This document shows positions 9,272-18,208 of a stretch of DNA of 64,000 nt, piece by piece (position 1 is the first letter of the stretch; each line of letters begins with the position of its first letter). The stretch comes from Anaerolineae bacterium (lineage in GTDB: Bacteria; Chloroflexota; Anaerolineae; Aggregatilineales; Phototrophicaceae). The stretch spans positions 1 through 64,000 of the forward strand of contig JADLAY010000051.1 in NCBI GenBank assembly GCA_020849765.1, read 5' to 3'. The position numbers and the translations under genes are program-made. The notes below the pieces were generated by a model. That model was not told where the DNA came from. It ran no database searches and saw only the letters and a program-made list of their open reading frames with translations.

Positions 9272-10288
9272 ATGGAATTTGCCATCACTTTCAAGGGAGA
9301 TATTGATCCTCGGCGCACGGTCAGCCTCTGCAAATTAGCGGAGCAAGCCGGATTCCGCTATGCATGGTTTTTTGATTCGCACATTTTGTGGCGCGAATGC
9401 TTTATTACGATGGCAATGTGCATGGAGCACACCGAGCACATGCGCTTCGGCGCGTGCGTCACCAATCCCGGCGTTCGCGATTGGTCGGTTGCGGCAAGCG
9501 TCCATGCGACCCTGGCAGCGCAAAGCGGCGGACGCATCGACATGGGCCTGGGCCGCGGCGATAGCAGCCGCCGTGTCATGGGCCGCAAGCCGCTGACCGT
9601 CGATACAATGGTTGAGTTTTCAGAAGCGGTCAAAGGCATGATCCGCGGCGACGAAGTCAGTTATGAAGAAGATGTCGCGCCGGTGCAACTGCCGTGGGCG
9701 GACGGCTACGAACTGCCGATCTGGTTCGCCGCATATGGCCCCAAGGCCTTGGCGGCGGCGGGCGAACACGCCGATGGCTTGATCATCCAGCTCGCCGATC
9801 CGTGGCTCGTCAACTGGTTCAGCACCCAGGCGCGTGAGGCGGGTCAAGCCGCCGGACGTGACATGAGCAACTTCAAAGTTATGTCGGCAGCGCCGGTCTG
9901 GGTCGGCGACATGACCAAGGCGCGCGAGCAGACGCGCTGGTTCCCGGCGATGGTCGGCAATCACGTGGCCGACCTGGTTGAAAAATACGGCAACGCAGGC
10001 TATTCGGTCCCGCAGCGCCTCACCGACTATATCGAAGGGCGGAAAGGTTACGACTATCGGCATCATGCGGATAAAGATGCAGATCATCTTGGCTTCATCA
10101 AAGATGACATCATCGACAGTTTCGGCGTACTCGGCAGTGTGGATGCGCACATCGCCAAGATCAAAGAGCTGGAGTCCATCGGCGTGACCCAGTTCAACAT
10201 CTACCTCATGGTCGGCGATGAAGAACGCATCGTCGAAGAATACGGCAAGCACGTCTTACCACAGTTTGCGCAAGCAGTTCAGGCATAG
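9272..10288 (+). CDS. LLM-class F420/FMN-dependent oxidoreductase
   Basis: A 338-residue luciferase-like monooxygenase-fold enzyme (TIM barrel). Family landmarks are the first strand MEFAITFKGDIDP, the FDSH segment, the 'RMGACVTNPGVR' type strand (here MRFGACVTNPGVRDWSV), GRIDMGLGRGDSSRR, and LPIWFAAYGPKALAAAGEHADG. The family uses FMN or the deazaflavin F420; the sequence alone does not decide, although this subgroup is generally called F420-dependent. ATG 9272 follows GGGGAG at a good distance. It lies 27 bases before dihydropyrimidinase on the same strand, suggesting a shared role in cyclic ureide or pyrimidine breakdown. The actual substrate is unknown. Confidence 0.8.
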   Translation: MEFAITFKGDIDPRRTVSLCKLAEQAGFRYAWFFDSHILWRECFITMAMCMEHTEHMRFGACVTNPGVRDWSVAASVHATLAAQSGGRIDMGLGRGDSSRRVMGRKPLTVDTMVEFSEAVKGMIRGDEVSYEEDVAPVQLPWADGYELPIWFAAYGPKALAAAGEHADGLIIQLADPWLVNWFSTQAREAGQAAGRDMSNFKVMSAAPVWVGDMTKAREQTRWFPAMVGNHVADLVEKYGNAGYSVPQRLTDYIEGRKGYDYRHHADKDADHLGFIKDDIIDSFGVLGSVDAHIAKIKELESIGVTQFNIYLMVGDEERIVEEYGKHVLPQFAQAVQA

Positions 10289-10315
10289 TTCCAGGCGCAC
10301 TAGCAGGAGGCATCC

Positions 10316-11791
10316 ATGGGTACTCTTTTCAGGAATGGCACCGTCGTCACAGCCAGCGACATGTTCGAGGCGGACGTGCTGGTTGAAGACGGTGTGATCA
10401 CGCAAATCGGCAAGGGCATCAGCCGCCGCGGTCACGAGGTCGTCAATTGCCGCGGCAAATACCTGATGCCGGGCGGCATCGACGTCCACACGCATCTCGA
10501 CCTGCCGTTTGGCGGCACCTACAGCAACGACGACTTTGACGTCGGGCACAAGGCCGCCGCGTTCGGAGGCACGACCACGCACATCGACTTCGCGATGCAG
10601 CCAAAAGGCGGCACCCTGCACGATGCATTGAACATCTGGCGCGAAAAATCGAAACCCGCGCAGATCGACTACAGCTACCACGTGGGCCTCACCGACCTGC
10701 GCGACGACGTGATGGACGAAATCCCGTCGTTGTTGGACGAGGGCATCACCAGCCTCAAGCTGTTCATGGCTTACAAGAACGTGTTCCAGGTCGATGACAA
10801 GACGCTCTATCGCGCCATGATGCAGGCCGCTGCCAACGGCATGCTCGTCATGGTCCATGCTGAGAACGGCGACGTCGAAGAGCAGCTCCGCACGCAGCTC
10901 CTGGCCGAGGGCAAGACCGATCCCGTCTGGCATTATTCGTCGCGTCCGCCGGAAATCGAAGGTGAAGCGACCAACCGCGCGGTCGTCATGAGCGGCATGA
11001 CCGGCTGCCCGCTCTACGTTGTGCACGTGACGTGCGAGCAATCGATCGCAGCGCTGCGTCGTGGGCGCGCGCTCGGCTACCCGGTCATGGGCGAATCATG
11101 CGTGCAGTACTTCCACATCACGCGCGATAAACACCTGGGTGCGAAAGGCTTCGAGGGCGCCAAGTACGTCTGCTCGCCGCCGGTGCGCAATCCTGAGCAT
11201 CACGCCGTCCTCTGGCAGGCGATCAAAGATGGCACGCTCCAGGTCGTCAGCACGGATCACTGCGACTTCTGGTACGAAGGTGGCGTCGGCCCATGGAAAG
11301 AGTGGGCAGAGAAGCATAACGGCGGCAACTGGATCGAGTACGAGAAACAAGATCCCAGCTATCGCCGTCCGGGCAAGGAGCTCGGCAAGGGCAATTTCTC
11401 GAAGATCCCCAACGGCCTGCCCGCCATCGAGGATCGTCTGATGGTGATGTGGCATCTCGGCGTCAACAGCGGCAAGATTTCGCCACAGCGCTTCGTCGAG
11501 ATCAACTGCACGAATCCGGCCAAGATCTTCGGCATGTACCCGAAGAAGGGCGCCATCGTTGTCGGCGGTGATGCAGACCTGATCGTCTGGGACCCGAAGA
11601 AGACGCATACCTTGAGCGCCGAGACGCAGCACATGAAATGCGACTACAGCTTGTTCGAGGGCATGAAAGTCCGTGGCATGCCGGTGCAGGTCTACCTGCG
11701 CGGGCGCAAGCTGGTCGATGGCGACCAGTGGTTCGGCACCAATGGCGGCGGGCAGTTCGTGCACCGCAAGCCCAATGCGCCGGTGCTCTAG
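10316..11791 (+). CDS. hydA: Dihydropyrimidinase / hydantoinase
   Basis: A 491-residue amidohydrolase that opens cyclic ureides such as dihydrouracil or hydantoins in the cytoplasm. The binuclear metal site is complete: GGIDVHTHLD (two His), SLKLFMAYKN (the Lys that becomes carboxylated), MVHAENGD (His), YVVHVTCEQS (His) and VSTDHCDF (Asp). The C-terminal small beta domain (GAIVVGGDADLIVWDP) is also normal. GCAGGAGGC gives a strong ribosome site before ATG 10316. The preceding luciferase-like gene is probably cotranscribed. No beta-ureidopropionase or dihydropyrimidine dehydrogenase is in the window, so the pathway is not complete here; a D-hydantoinase role is equally possible. Confidence 0.93.
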   Translation: MGTLFRNGTVVTASDMFEADVLVEDGVITQIGKGISRRGHEVVNCRGKYLMPGGIDVHTHLDLPFGGTYSNDDFDVGHKAAAFGGTTTHIDFAMQPKGGTLHDALNIWREKSKPAQIDYSYHVGLTDLRDDVMDEIPSLLDEGITSLKLFMAYKNVFQVDDKTLYRAMMQAAANGMLVMVHAENGDVEEQLRTQLLAEGKTDPVWHYSSRPPEIEGEATNRAVVMSGMTGCPLYVVHVTCEQSIAALRRGRALGYPVMGESCVQYFHITRDKHLGAKGFEGAKYVCSPPVRNPEHHAVLWQAIKDGTLQVVSTDHCDFWYEGGVGPWKEWAEKHNGGNWIEYEKQDPSYRRPGKELGKGNFSKIPNGLPAIEDRLMVMWHLGVNSGKISPQRFVEINCTNPAKIFGMYPKKGAIVVGGDADLIVWDPKKTHTLSAETQHMKCDYSLFEGMKVRGMPVQVYLRGRKLVDGDQWFGTNGGGQFVHRKPNAPVL

Positions 11792-11820
11792 GCGCCCTGG
11801 CAACTCCGCTTTGATATTCC

Positions 11821-11844
11821 GGGGCGCATCTTTGCATGCGCCCC
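11821..11844 (+). terminator. Hairpin after dihydropyrimidinase
   Basis: GGGGCGCAT (11821-11829) pairs with ATGCGCCCC (11836-11844) over a 6-base loop. Only a short T-poor tail follows, so termination may be partial and allow some read-through into the kinase-like gene. Confidence 0.6.
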
Positions 11845-11864
11845 ACTAGGTTTGAGTCCCGCTG

Positions 11865-12731
11865 ATGCACGATCGCCAGCTTCAGACCATCGTCCGCAAC
11901 GTCTTCAACGAAGATCCACAATCCATCCGCCGCGTTCATGGTGGCGACATCAACGAGGCCGTCTGCGTCGAAGTCGATGCCGGGCGCTACTTCCTCAAAG
12001 TCAACGACAATGCGCCAAGGGGCTTTTTCGCCGCCGAAGCGCGAGGGCTGGAACGGCTGCGCGCAGGCCATGGCTTGCGTGTGCCCGCCGTGATCGCCGA
12101 GGCTGAGGCGGACGGCGATCTCCCGGCCTACCTCGTGCTGGAATGGCTGGATGAGGCGCCAGCCTCGCCCACCTTCGCGACCCGTTTTGGCGAGGTGTTG
12201 GCCGCCCTACACCAGATCAGCCAGGCGCAGTTCGGGCTGGATAGCGACAACTTCATCGGCAAGCTGCCACAACGCAACACGCCGATGGATCGTTGGGCAG
12301 ACTTCTATCGCGATCAACGGATTGCGCCACAGGCGGTGCTGGCCCGTCAGCGCGGCATGAGCGCGTCGCGCCTGGCGCTGCTCGACCGGCTGATGGCACG
12401 GCTGTCGAACCTGCTGCCGAATAAGAGCACACCCGCGCTGCTGCACGGCGATCTCTGGCGTGGCAACTACATGATCCTGGCGGGCGACGTCCCCGCCGTG
12501 ATCGATCCGGCGGTCTATTACGGCGACCGCGAGATCGAGCTGGCGTTCACCGAATTGTTCGGCGGCTTTCCGGCGCAGTTCTACACAGCCTACAGAGCAA
12601 TCTATCCGCTGGAGCCGGGTTACGCCGAGCGCCGGTCGCTTTACCAGCTTTATCCGCTACTGGTGCACTACAACCTGTTCGGCGAGCCTTACGGCGCTCA
12701 CGTCGAGTCAGTTTGCCGCCGCTATCTGTAG
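11865..12731 (+). CDS. Fructosamine kinase family protein
   Basis: A 288-residue protein-kinase-fold phosphotransferase of the fructosamine/ketosamine-3-kinase family. These enzymes phosphorylate sugar adducts on protein lysines so that they fall off (deglycation). Visible landmarks are the Gly-rich start (VHGGDINEAVCV), the ATP-binding Lys in YFLKVND, the helix Glu in AAEARGLERL, the catalytic loop HGDLWRGN, and the metal-binding IDPAVYYGDREIELA. Length is normal for the family. It follows dihydropyrimidinase by 73 bases on the same strand, with a hairpin between. The bacterial substrate is unproven. Confidence 0.87.
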   Translation: MHDRQLQTIVRNVFNEDPQSIRRVHGGDINEAVCVEVDAGRYFLKVNDNAPRGFFAAEARGLERLRAGHGLRVPAVIAEAEADGDLPAYLVLEWLDEAPASPTFATRFGEVLAALHQISQAQFGLDSDNFIGKLPQRNTPMDRWADFYRDQRIAPQAVLARQRGMSASRLALLDRLMARLSNLLPNKSTPALLHGDLWRGNYMILAGDVPAVIDPAVYYGDREIELAFTELFGGFPAQFYTAYRAIYPLEPGYAERRSLYQLYPLLVHYNLFGEPYGAHVESVCRRYL

Positions 12732-12734
12732 AAG

Positions 12735-13514
12735 TTACGCGGGCGCCCGGTAGGTCTGAACGGCGAAGGTCGAATGGACCGGCACCGGCTGGCTCGGATC
12801 GTCGAAGTGCGCTTCGATGTAAGCTTGCAACTTGTGCAGACCCTGCTCCAGCTCCTCGTCTGTCATGCGCCACGTATGCGACCAGATGCGCCCGCGCAGC
12901 GACTCCAGGTAAGCGTTCGGCGCGCGCTCAGTCGAATATGTCATCTCCATACGCTCGCCCAGCAACTGCCAGCCATGTTCGAGCATCGAGGCGTGGCGCT
13001 GATCCATCGACATGCCCACTTCGGGCCTCTGCTGCCGTCCGGTCGCCTGGCTCCAAACATCAAACAGCGCGTCCGAGCGATCCTGTTCCGTCCAGGCATG
13101 GAGGAGCACCCCGCCCGGCTTGAGCGCACGCGCGATCTCGCGCAGTGCCAGCGGATAATCCGCTACCAGATGGAAAATGTGCACAGCGATAGTGGCGTCG
13201 AAGGTGCGAGAGGCCAGCGGCAACTGGGTGATGTCACCCTTGGCGACGAAGACGCGCTCCTGGCGGCGTTTACTGAGTAAGCGCGCGAGCATCGCCGAGG
13301 ACAGATCGATGCCGATCATGGCGTCGACATGCGTCGCCAGCGGCAGCGCAATCCTCCCGGTACCGACGCCAACTTCAAGCACACGGCTCCGTGCGCCCAA
13401 TCCGCCCGCCCGTGCGATCAGCGCCGCAGCCTGCTCGCTGACGCCGGGTGGAAAGCCACGTGTCTCATCATAGTAATCAGCCGCACGATCAAAAACGATG
13501 GATTGCTTCGACAC
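12735..13514 (-). CDS. Class I SAM-dependent methyltransferase
   Basis: A 259-residue UbiE/Methyltransf_11-type enzyme. The AdoMet site is seen as VLEVGVGTGRIALPLA (motif I), MIGIDLSSAM (motif II acidic loop) and DITQLPLASRTFDATIAVHIFHLVAD (post-I and motif IV), followed by ALKPGGVLLH. The N-terminus FDRAADYYDETRGFPPGV is typical of small-molecule methyltransferases that recognise quinones, sterols or other metabolites. Its C-terminal third is variable, and the substrate cannot be inferred. It is convergent with the fructosamine-kinase gene (3-base gap) and divergent from the TIR gene. Confidence 0.85.
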   Translation of the reverse strand: MSKQSIVFDRAADYYDETRGFPPGVSEQAAALIARAGGLGARSRVLEVGVGTGRIALPLATHVDAMIGIDLSSAMLARLLSKRRQERVFVAKGDITQLPLASRTFDATIAVHIFHLVADYPLALREIARALKPGGVLLHAWTEQDRSDALFDVWSQATGRQQRPEVGMSMDQRHASMLEHGWQLLGERMEMTYSTERAPNAYLESLRGRIWSHTWRMTDEELEQGLHKLQAYIEAHFDDPSQPVPVHSTFAVQTYRAPA

Positions 13515-13640
13515 GTTCGCTCCTTCTATTAGATTGCGTGGAGTATACCGCGCGACCAGAAAATTTCGCGCTCAAGCGACCTGCGCTATACTCACATCGT
13601 TACATTGTTGTGAGCGCTCCTTCGCCAAGGATGATTGAAT

Positions 13641-15368
13641 ATGGCGCGCATCTTCATCAGCCACAGCCCAACCGACGTGTCTTTCGCTCGCCAGATTGGG
13701 CGTGCCCTGGTCGAACTTGGCGCAAACGTCTGGGTGGATGCCGCCGACGTGCCTCAGAATGGGCGTTGGCACAACGATCTCAACATCGGCTTCGAATTGT
13801 GCGATGCCATGATCGTCGTCCTATCCGGGATGTCCGTGGCGGAGCGGCGTGTGCTCAATGACTGGAACACCTATTTCCAGCGCAAGAAGCCGGTCATCCT
13901 GGTCGCCACCGAAACGCCGGATCGTCTCGGCATTCATTTGGAGCCGGGACAGTACGTCGATTTCGCCCAGCAGTCCTATGACACCGGCATCCGCCAGTTG
14001 ATCGAGACCCTGCGCTACTGGGGCACACTGCCCGCTGCCCAACCGGTGGCGCCGCCAGCCATTACGATGCCGCAGGAGGCGACGATCCGCTCACAGCCGA
14101 CCGCGCAGCCCGCGCGTACGGAAACACCGGTGATGAGATCAGAACCTGCCGCAGAACCCGCGCGCGTGACCGTCGAGCAAGAGACGAGTGCCGTGCCCAT
14201 GGCGGCCAGTGCCACGGGCTCGCGCTATCTGCTGCCAGTCGCGATCGGCCTGCTGCTCGCGATCCTGATCTGCGGCGGCATCATTTTGTTCGTCGTGCTG
14301 CCTCAAACCGATCTCGCCAATCAGGAGGCGACAGCCGTCGCCGCGACGCAGGTCGCCCAGGCCTACGATCAAATGACGCAGGTCGCCGTTTCCACGTCGT
14401 CCGCCGCTACACAAATCGCGCAGGGCACGGCCATCGCCGTCAGCCAGGCGCAGGATGCGCTCACTGCCACGGCCATCGCGCCGACGCTGGCCTACGAAGC
14501 GACGGCGACCGCGCAGGCCGTCGCCATACAACAGGCCTACGAAAGTGCCGCGACCTTGAGCGCGCTCCAGAGCACGCTGAGCGCGGAGCAGGCCGCTGCG
14601 CGCGGTGTCCCGCCCGCCTCGGCACCGACGAGCAACACTTATGCCAGCCAGCCGCTCCTGTTCAGCTTGCAGCGCGAATGGTTCATCGACAAATATGCCG
14701 TGCGCTACTGGAGCGATCCGACCTTCACGTACACGACGCTCGTCATCGAGAGCGCCGATCAACCGCGCGTGCAGATCGACAGCTTCATCGGCGGCTCGGT
14801 CAGCAACGTGACCGGCACCGATATCACCGGCGAAGGTAATCCTGACGTGGCTTTCGAGGTCTCCCATGGCGGCGCGACAGGGCTGTCCTGTACGGTCCTG
14901 GTCTATGATCTGGGGCCGACCATCACCAAGGTACTGGAGACCTCGCCCGCAGCCTGCGGCTCGCGTTTTGCCGATCTGAACGGCGACGGCATCCCGGAGT
15001 TGATCCTGGCGGATACGACCTACGCCTACCAGTTCTGCAACGACGCAGAGTCACCGCTGGTCGAGGCGATCATGGTCTACGCGCCCCCCTATCGCCCGCA
15101 GAGCGCGCTGTACCCCGATTACTACCGTGGGCGTGTGCTCTCGTATCTGAGCGAGACGGATCTGAATGCGCAGCTGAACTCCATGGCGCAAGCCAGCCAG
15201 ATGGACAGCTACAAATGCCGCGTGCTCGGCCTCGTCCTCCCCTATCTCTATGGCGGGATGAGCACCGAGGCATGGGCAGCTTTCAACCAGTACTATCGTT
15301 ACTCGGATGCCGCGTCGTTCCGCAGCCGGATCGAGCAGTTGTTCGCCAGCAGCCCGTTCACTCGCTAG
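13641..15368 (+). CDS. Membrane-anchored TIR-domain protein
   Basis: A 575-residue protein with an N-terminal TIR domain (about 1-130: ARIFISHSPTDVSFARQIGRAL ... VVLSGMSV ... KKPVILVATE). Next come a Pro/Thr linker, one membrane helix (about 195-217, LLPVAIGLLLAILICGGIILF) and an Ala/Thr-rich probably helical stalk (about 220-320, repeats of ATAVA/TATA). The C-terminal outside domain (about 335-575) contains DLNGDGIPELILADTT, an FG-GAP/VCBS-like calcium loop. At the position where related TIR domains have the catalytic Glu of the 'DEW' motif, this one reads LNDW, an Asp. NADase activity is therefore doubtful, and a scaffolding or signalling role is plausible. ATG 13641 has AAGG at 13627-13630; no antiviral partner gene is adjacent. 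Confidence 0.8.
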   Translation: MARIFISHSPTDVSFARQIGRALVELGANVWVDAADVPQNGRWHNDLNIGFELCDAMIVVLSGMSVAERRVLNDWNTYFQRKKPVILVATETPDRLGIHLEPGQYVDFAQQSYDTGIRQLIETLRYWGTLPAAQPVAPPAITMPQEATIRSQPTAQPARTETPVMRSEPAAEPARVTVEQETSAVPMAASATGSRYLLPVAIGLLLAILICGGIILFVVLPQTDLANQEATAVAATQVAQAYDQMTQVAVSTSSAATQIAQGTAIAVSQAQDALTATAIAPTLAYEATATAQAVAIQQAYESAATLSALQSTLSAEQAAARGVPPASAPTSNTYASQPLLFSLQREWFIDKYAVRYWSDPTFTYTTLVIESADQPRVQIDSFIGGSVSNVTGTDITGEGNPDVAFEVSHGGATGLSCTVLVYDLGPTITKVLETSPAACGSRFADLNGDGIPELILADTTYAYQFCNDAESPLVEAIMVYAPPYRPQSALYPDYYRGRVLSYLSETDLNAQLNSMAQASQMDSYKCRVLGLVLPYLYGGMSTEAWAAFNQYYRYSDAASFRSRIEQLFASSPFTR

Positions 15369-15484
15369 ACGACATGAGCAAATCATGAAGAAGTCGCGTT
15401 TGTTGGAAAGTCAACAGACTATCGCGTCGTCCGGTTTTACGATGGGTACATACTACAAGTCTCATTGGAACGGAGCGGTAGGAC

Positions 15485-15769
15485 ATGGCGAAGGCGATCT
15501 GGAAGGGTGTCATTATTGCGGAAAGTGACGAGACCGTTCTCGTGGAGGGCAATCATTATTTCCCACGCCAGACGGTCAAATCAGAGTATCTGCGCAGCAG
15601 CGGTACGCACACTGTATGCCCATGGAAGGGGCAAGCCAGCTATTACAGCATTGAAATTGACGGCCAGATGAAACGCGACGCCGCCTGGTTCTATCCCGAA
15701 CCGAAACCGGCTGCCCGCGAAATCAAGGATCACATCGCCTTCTGGCGCGGTGTGAAAGTCGAAGCGTAA
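15485..15769 (+). CDS. DUF427 family protein
   Basis: A complete 94-residue single-domain DUF427 protein, a small beta-barrel fold. Diagnostic positions are AIWKGVIIAESDETVLVEGNHYFP at the start, TVCPWKGQASYYSI in the middle (the CPWKG-A-Y motif), and AAWFYPEP near the end. Members are widespread and soluble, with no established reaction. GGAGCGG lies upstream of ATG 15485. It stands alone between the TIR gene and a terminator. Confidence 0.9.
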   Translation: MAKAIWKGVIIAESDETVLVEGNHYFPRQTVKSEYLRSSGTHTVCPWKGQASYYSIEIDGQMKRDAAWFYPEPKPAAREIKDHIAFWRGVKVEA

Positions 15770-15787
15770 CTGCTCAATCAACGAAAT

Positions 15788-15816
15788 CGGGGCGTCTTTG
15801 AACGCCCCGTTTGTTT
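15788..15816. terminator. Terminator between convergent DUF427 and SH3 genes
   Basis: CGGGGCGT (15788-15795) pairs with ACGCCCCG (15802-15809), followed by TTTGTTT on the plus strand. Confidence 0.85.
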
Positions 15817-16827
15817 CTAGAGTGGCCGATCCGATACCGGCAGCGGCTCCAGGAAGCGATCTGCAGGCGTGCCTTCGGCGACCCAGCCAATCGGGTCACT
15901 GCTACCCCCATAGACCTGAACCTGCCACCAATTGAAATTATCGCGACACACCGGCCCATCGAGCACCGTCAACTGGAGACCGCCGATCAGGGTCGCTACC
16001 AGCGGCGCTTGCTCACTGGGCGCCCCGCGCAAGATGCGCACCGCGCCATGCGTCCCCTTGACGACGATGCGCTCGCCGATGCTGAAATCGAACGGCGGGC
16101 GGCATTCCGCCTCGGCGTACAGCGGACGCAGTTCCGGCTCGATGTAGTAATCGTAGCCCGGCCCCTCGGCAATCCAGCCCGCGACATCCTGATCGCTGGT
16201 GCCGTACTCCACCTGCACCTGCCAGTAATTCAAGCCATCGCGACACACGGGGCCATCCAGCACCGGCAGCAGCGAGGTGAACGGCGCAATGGTCAGCACC
16301 AGCCCTTCCGAGCCAGGTTCCGCACGGACACGCACGCTCTGGAGGATGCGAATGCGCTCACCCGGCTGAATCTCCTGCGGTTCGGCACAGGCCACCATGT
16401 TGCCCGCCGTATTCAGCAGACTGATGTAGTAGTTGTAGGGCTTGCCCTCGGCGACCCAACCCGGATCGCCAACGCCGCGCACGCGCCACCAGTTGTAGCC
16501 ATCGGCGCAGACGGGGCCATCGGTGATGTAGGCCAACACGGGCTGCGGAAAATAGTTGACCTGCGCGCTGCTGGCGCTCGGCTCCGCGCGCAGATTGATG
16601 CCCGCGCGAATGCCGATCTCATCACCTACCCCCAGTGAGAGCGGCGCGGAGCAGCCCCTCTCCGGCGTCATCGTAGGCGCAGCGCTCGGCGTCAGCGTGA
16701 AGATGACCGTGCCCGGCGGGTAGAGGGTGACCTGCGTGATCGACTGCGCGCTCGAACCTGTCGGAACGATCAGTAACCCCAGCAGCATGACGCACAACAG
16801 CAGTGCAATAAGAAGAATGCGGAGCAT
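15817..16827 (-). CDS. Exported protein with three bacterial SH3 repeats
   Basis: A 336-residue exported protein. After a signal peptide (MLRILLIALLLCVMLLGLL, cleavage near SSAQS) and a Thr/Pro linker, it carries three SH3-like modules of about 85 residues. Each ends in the same strand set: 'DGPVC-D-(Y/L/F)NWW-V...GWVAEG'. Each has the pattern 'GINLRAEPS / SVRVRAEPG / AVRILRGAPS' at its start. Such domains usually bind cell-wall peptides or mediate adhesion. Start ATG 16827 is supported by GGAGGT six bases upstream; a further upstream frame extension lacks a signal peptide. It is divergent from a second SH3 protein gene, with a 198-base spacer between them. Confidence 0.85.
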   Translation of the reverse strand: MLRILLIALLLCVMLLGLLIVPTGSSAQSITQVTLYPPGTVIFTLTPSAAPTMTPERGCSAPLSLGVGDEIGIRAGINLRAEPSASSAQVNYFPQPVLAYITDGPVCADGYNWWRVRGVGDPGWVAEGKPYNYYISLLNTAGNMVACAEPQEIQPGERIRILQSVRVRAEPGSEGLVLTIAPFTSLLPVLDGPVCRDGLNYWQVQVEYGTSDQDVAGWIAEGPGYDYYIEPELRPLYAEAECRPPFDFSIGERIVVKGTHGAVRILRGAPSEQAPLVATLIGGLQLTVLDGPVCRDNFNWWQVQVYGGSSDPIGWVAEGTPADRFLEPLPVSDRPL

Positions 16828-16952
16828 GACATGACCTCCGACCGGGTGACCGCGCACATCTCTCATTCTAACACAGCGCAGGGAAACCGTCCGTTGATCG
16901 TCTGGCACGCGGTAGCCCGAATGGACTATCCTTTAAGCATAGACTTAAGGTT

Positions 16953-16988
16953 TATATACCGATGGCATTCATCTGCCTGGTATATACT
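16953..16988. promoter_or_regulatory. Inverted repeat overlapping the promoter between two SH3 genes
   Basis: TATATACC (16953-16960) and GGTATATA (16979-16986) form a perfect 8-base inverted repeat with centres 26 bases apart. The right arm overlaps a TGG-extended TATATA/TATACT -10 box (16978-16988) for the plus-strand gene. It could be an operator or just two AT-rich promoter elements. Confidence 0.45.
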
Positions 16989-17025
16989 ACCTTTACAGAT
17001 TTAACTGTGGCAAAGGAGCGCGCTT

Positions 17026-18177
17026 ATGATGTCGAGACGATCGGCTTCCATGCTGTTCATCGCGTTGGTGGTCATGCTGACTCTGGCAGCACCGGGTCTG
17101 GCGCAGGATAACCCGAATGCGAATATTAGCTTTCCGCCGCCCGTATACATTGTTTCCGGTGACTTCACCATTCACGGCTCGGCCAACCTGCCGAACATGA
17201 CCAATTATTTCATCGAGTACAGCCAGCTCGCTGAATTTACGCCAGGGGCAGACCCGAATGCCACGCCGCTCTGGTTCCCGGCCACAATGCCCAGTTCAGC
17301 GCCGGTGCAGGATGGCATCCTGGGCGTTTGGGATACGACGCAGACTGAAGACGGCGTCTATGCCCTGCGCCTGACGGTGCGCATCCGCGGTGGCCAACCG
17401 GTGACGACCATCGTCTCGCCGATCCGCGTCGAGAACGCGCCGCCGCCGTTCGCCGAGCCGCGCCCGATCGTGACGCAAGAGCCGGTGGTGCCCGTGGCGC
17501 CCATCGCCACCAGCATCCCAACCATCGACCCGACGCCGCGTGTGATCGCCACCCGCGTTGCCGTCAACGTGCGCTCCGGCGACAGCGTGGACTACCCGAT
17601 TGTCGGATCGCTCCAGCGCGATCAGACCGTGCCGATCCTGGGCATCAGCAACATGGGAACGGGCTGGTACTACATCGAACTGCCCAACGGCCAGCGCGGT
17701 TGGGTCTCGCCGACGGTTGTCGAGGCCGAGGGCGACTTCACCAACATTCGCCGCATCGCGCCGCCACCGCTGCCGGTGACGCCGACGCCGGTGCCCACGT
17801 TCACACCCGCGAGCGCGGTCAACCTGGTCGCCGGGCTGGTCGTCTTCGACACGCCGAACCCGACCTGCGCGACACCGTTCACGGTAGGCTTCGACGTCGC
17901 CAACCTGGGCACTATCCCCAGCCCCGGCGGATCGGTCTCGCTGGTGGATACGCGCGCGGCAGACGGGTCGATCCAACAAACGCGCATCGGCAACTTCCCG
18001 ATCATCAATCCGGGTACCACCTACCGGGTGAACATCCCGCTGCAGGTCGATACGTGGTACAACGAAAACCACATCATCACGCTGACGATCGATCCTCAGA
18101 ACCTGATCCCAGAGTTCAACGAGAACGACAACCGTCAGACGATCACTTACCTGCTCCAGCGCGGCGCTTGCCCGTAG
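17026..18177 (+). CDS. Exported SH3 plus CARDB domain protein
   Basis: A 383-residue exported protein. A signal peptide (about 1-27, ending GLAQD) is followed by an Ig/beta module (about 30-130, PPPVYIVSGDFTIHGSANLP), a Pro-rich linker (APPPFAEPRPIVTQEP) and one SH3 domain (about 175-235). The SH3 domain shows RVAVNVRSGDSVDYPIVGSL and WYYIELPNGQRGWVSPTVV. A second PVTPTPVPTFTP linker leads to a CARDB-like domain (about 265-380, VGFDVANLGTIPSPGG ... PEFNENDNRQTITY). AAAGGAG is well placed before ATG 17026. Probable cell-envelope binding or adhesion role. It is divergent from the three-SH3 gene and may share control with it. Confidence 0.85.
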   Translation: MMSRRSASMLFIALVVMLTLAAPGLAQDNPNANISFPPPVYIVSGDFTIHGSANLPNMTNYFIEYSQLAEFTPGADPNATPLWFPATMPSSAPVQDGILGVWDTTQTEDGVYALRLTVRIRGGQPVTTIVSPIRVENAPPPFAEPRPIVTQEPVVPVAPIATSIPTIDPTPRVIATRVAVNVRSGDSVDYPIVGSLQRDQTVPILGISNMGTGWYYIELPNGQRGWVSPTVVEAEGDFTNIRRIAPPPLPVTPTPVPTFTPASAVNLVAGLVVFDTPNPTCATPFTVGFDVANLGTIPSPGGSVSLVDTRAADGSIQQTRIGNFPIINPGTTYRVNIPLQVDTWYNENHIITLTIDPQNLIPEFNENDNRQTITYLLQRGACP

Positions 18178-18208
18178 CCCATCCGTCTGGAATTGGAGTG
18201 AAGCACGA

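Noticed and set aside
13641..15769. TIR protein plus DUF427 as an anti-phage (Thoeris-like) system
   Set aside because: No ThsA-type effector or other defence gene is adjacent. The TIR is membrane-anchored with an outside domain, and its catalytic Glu position is Asp.
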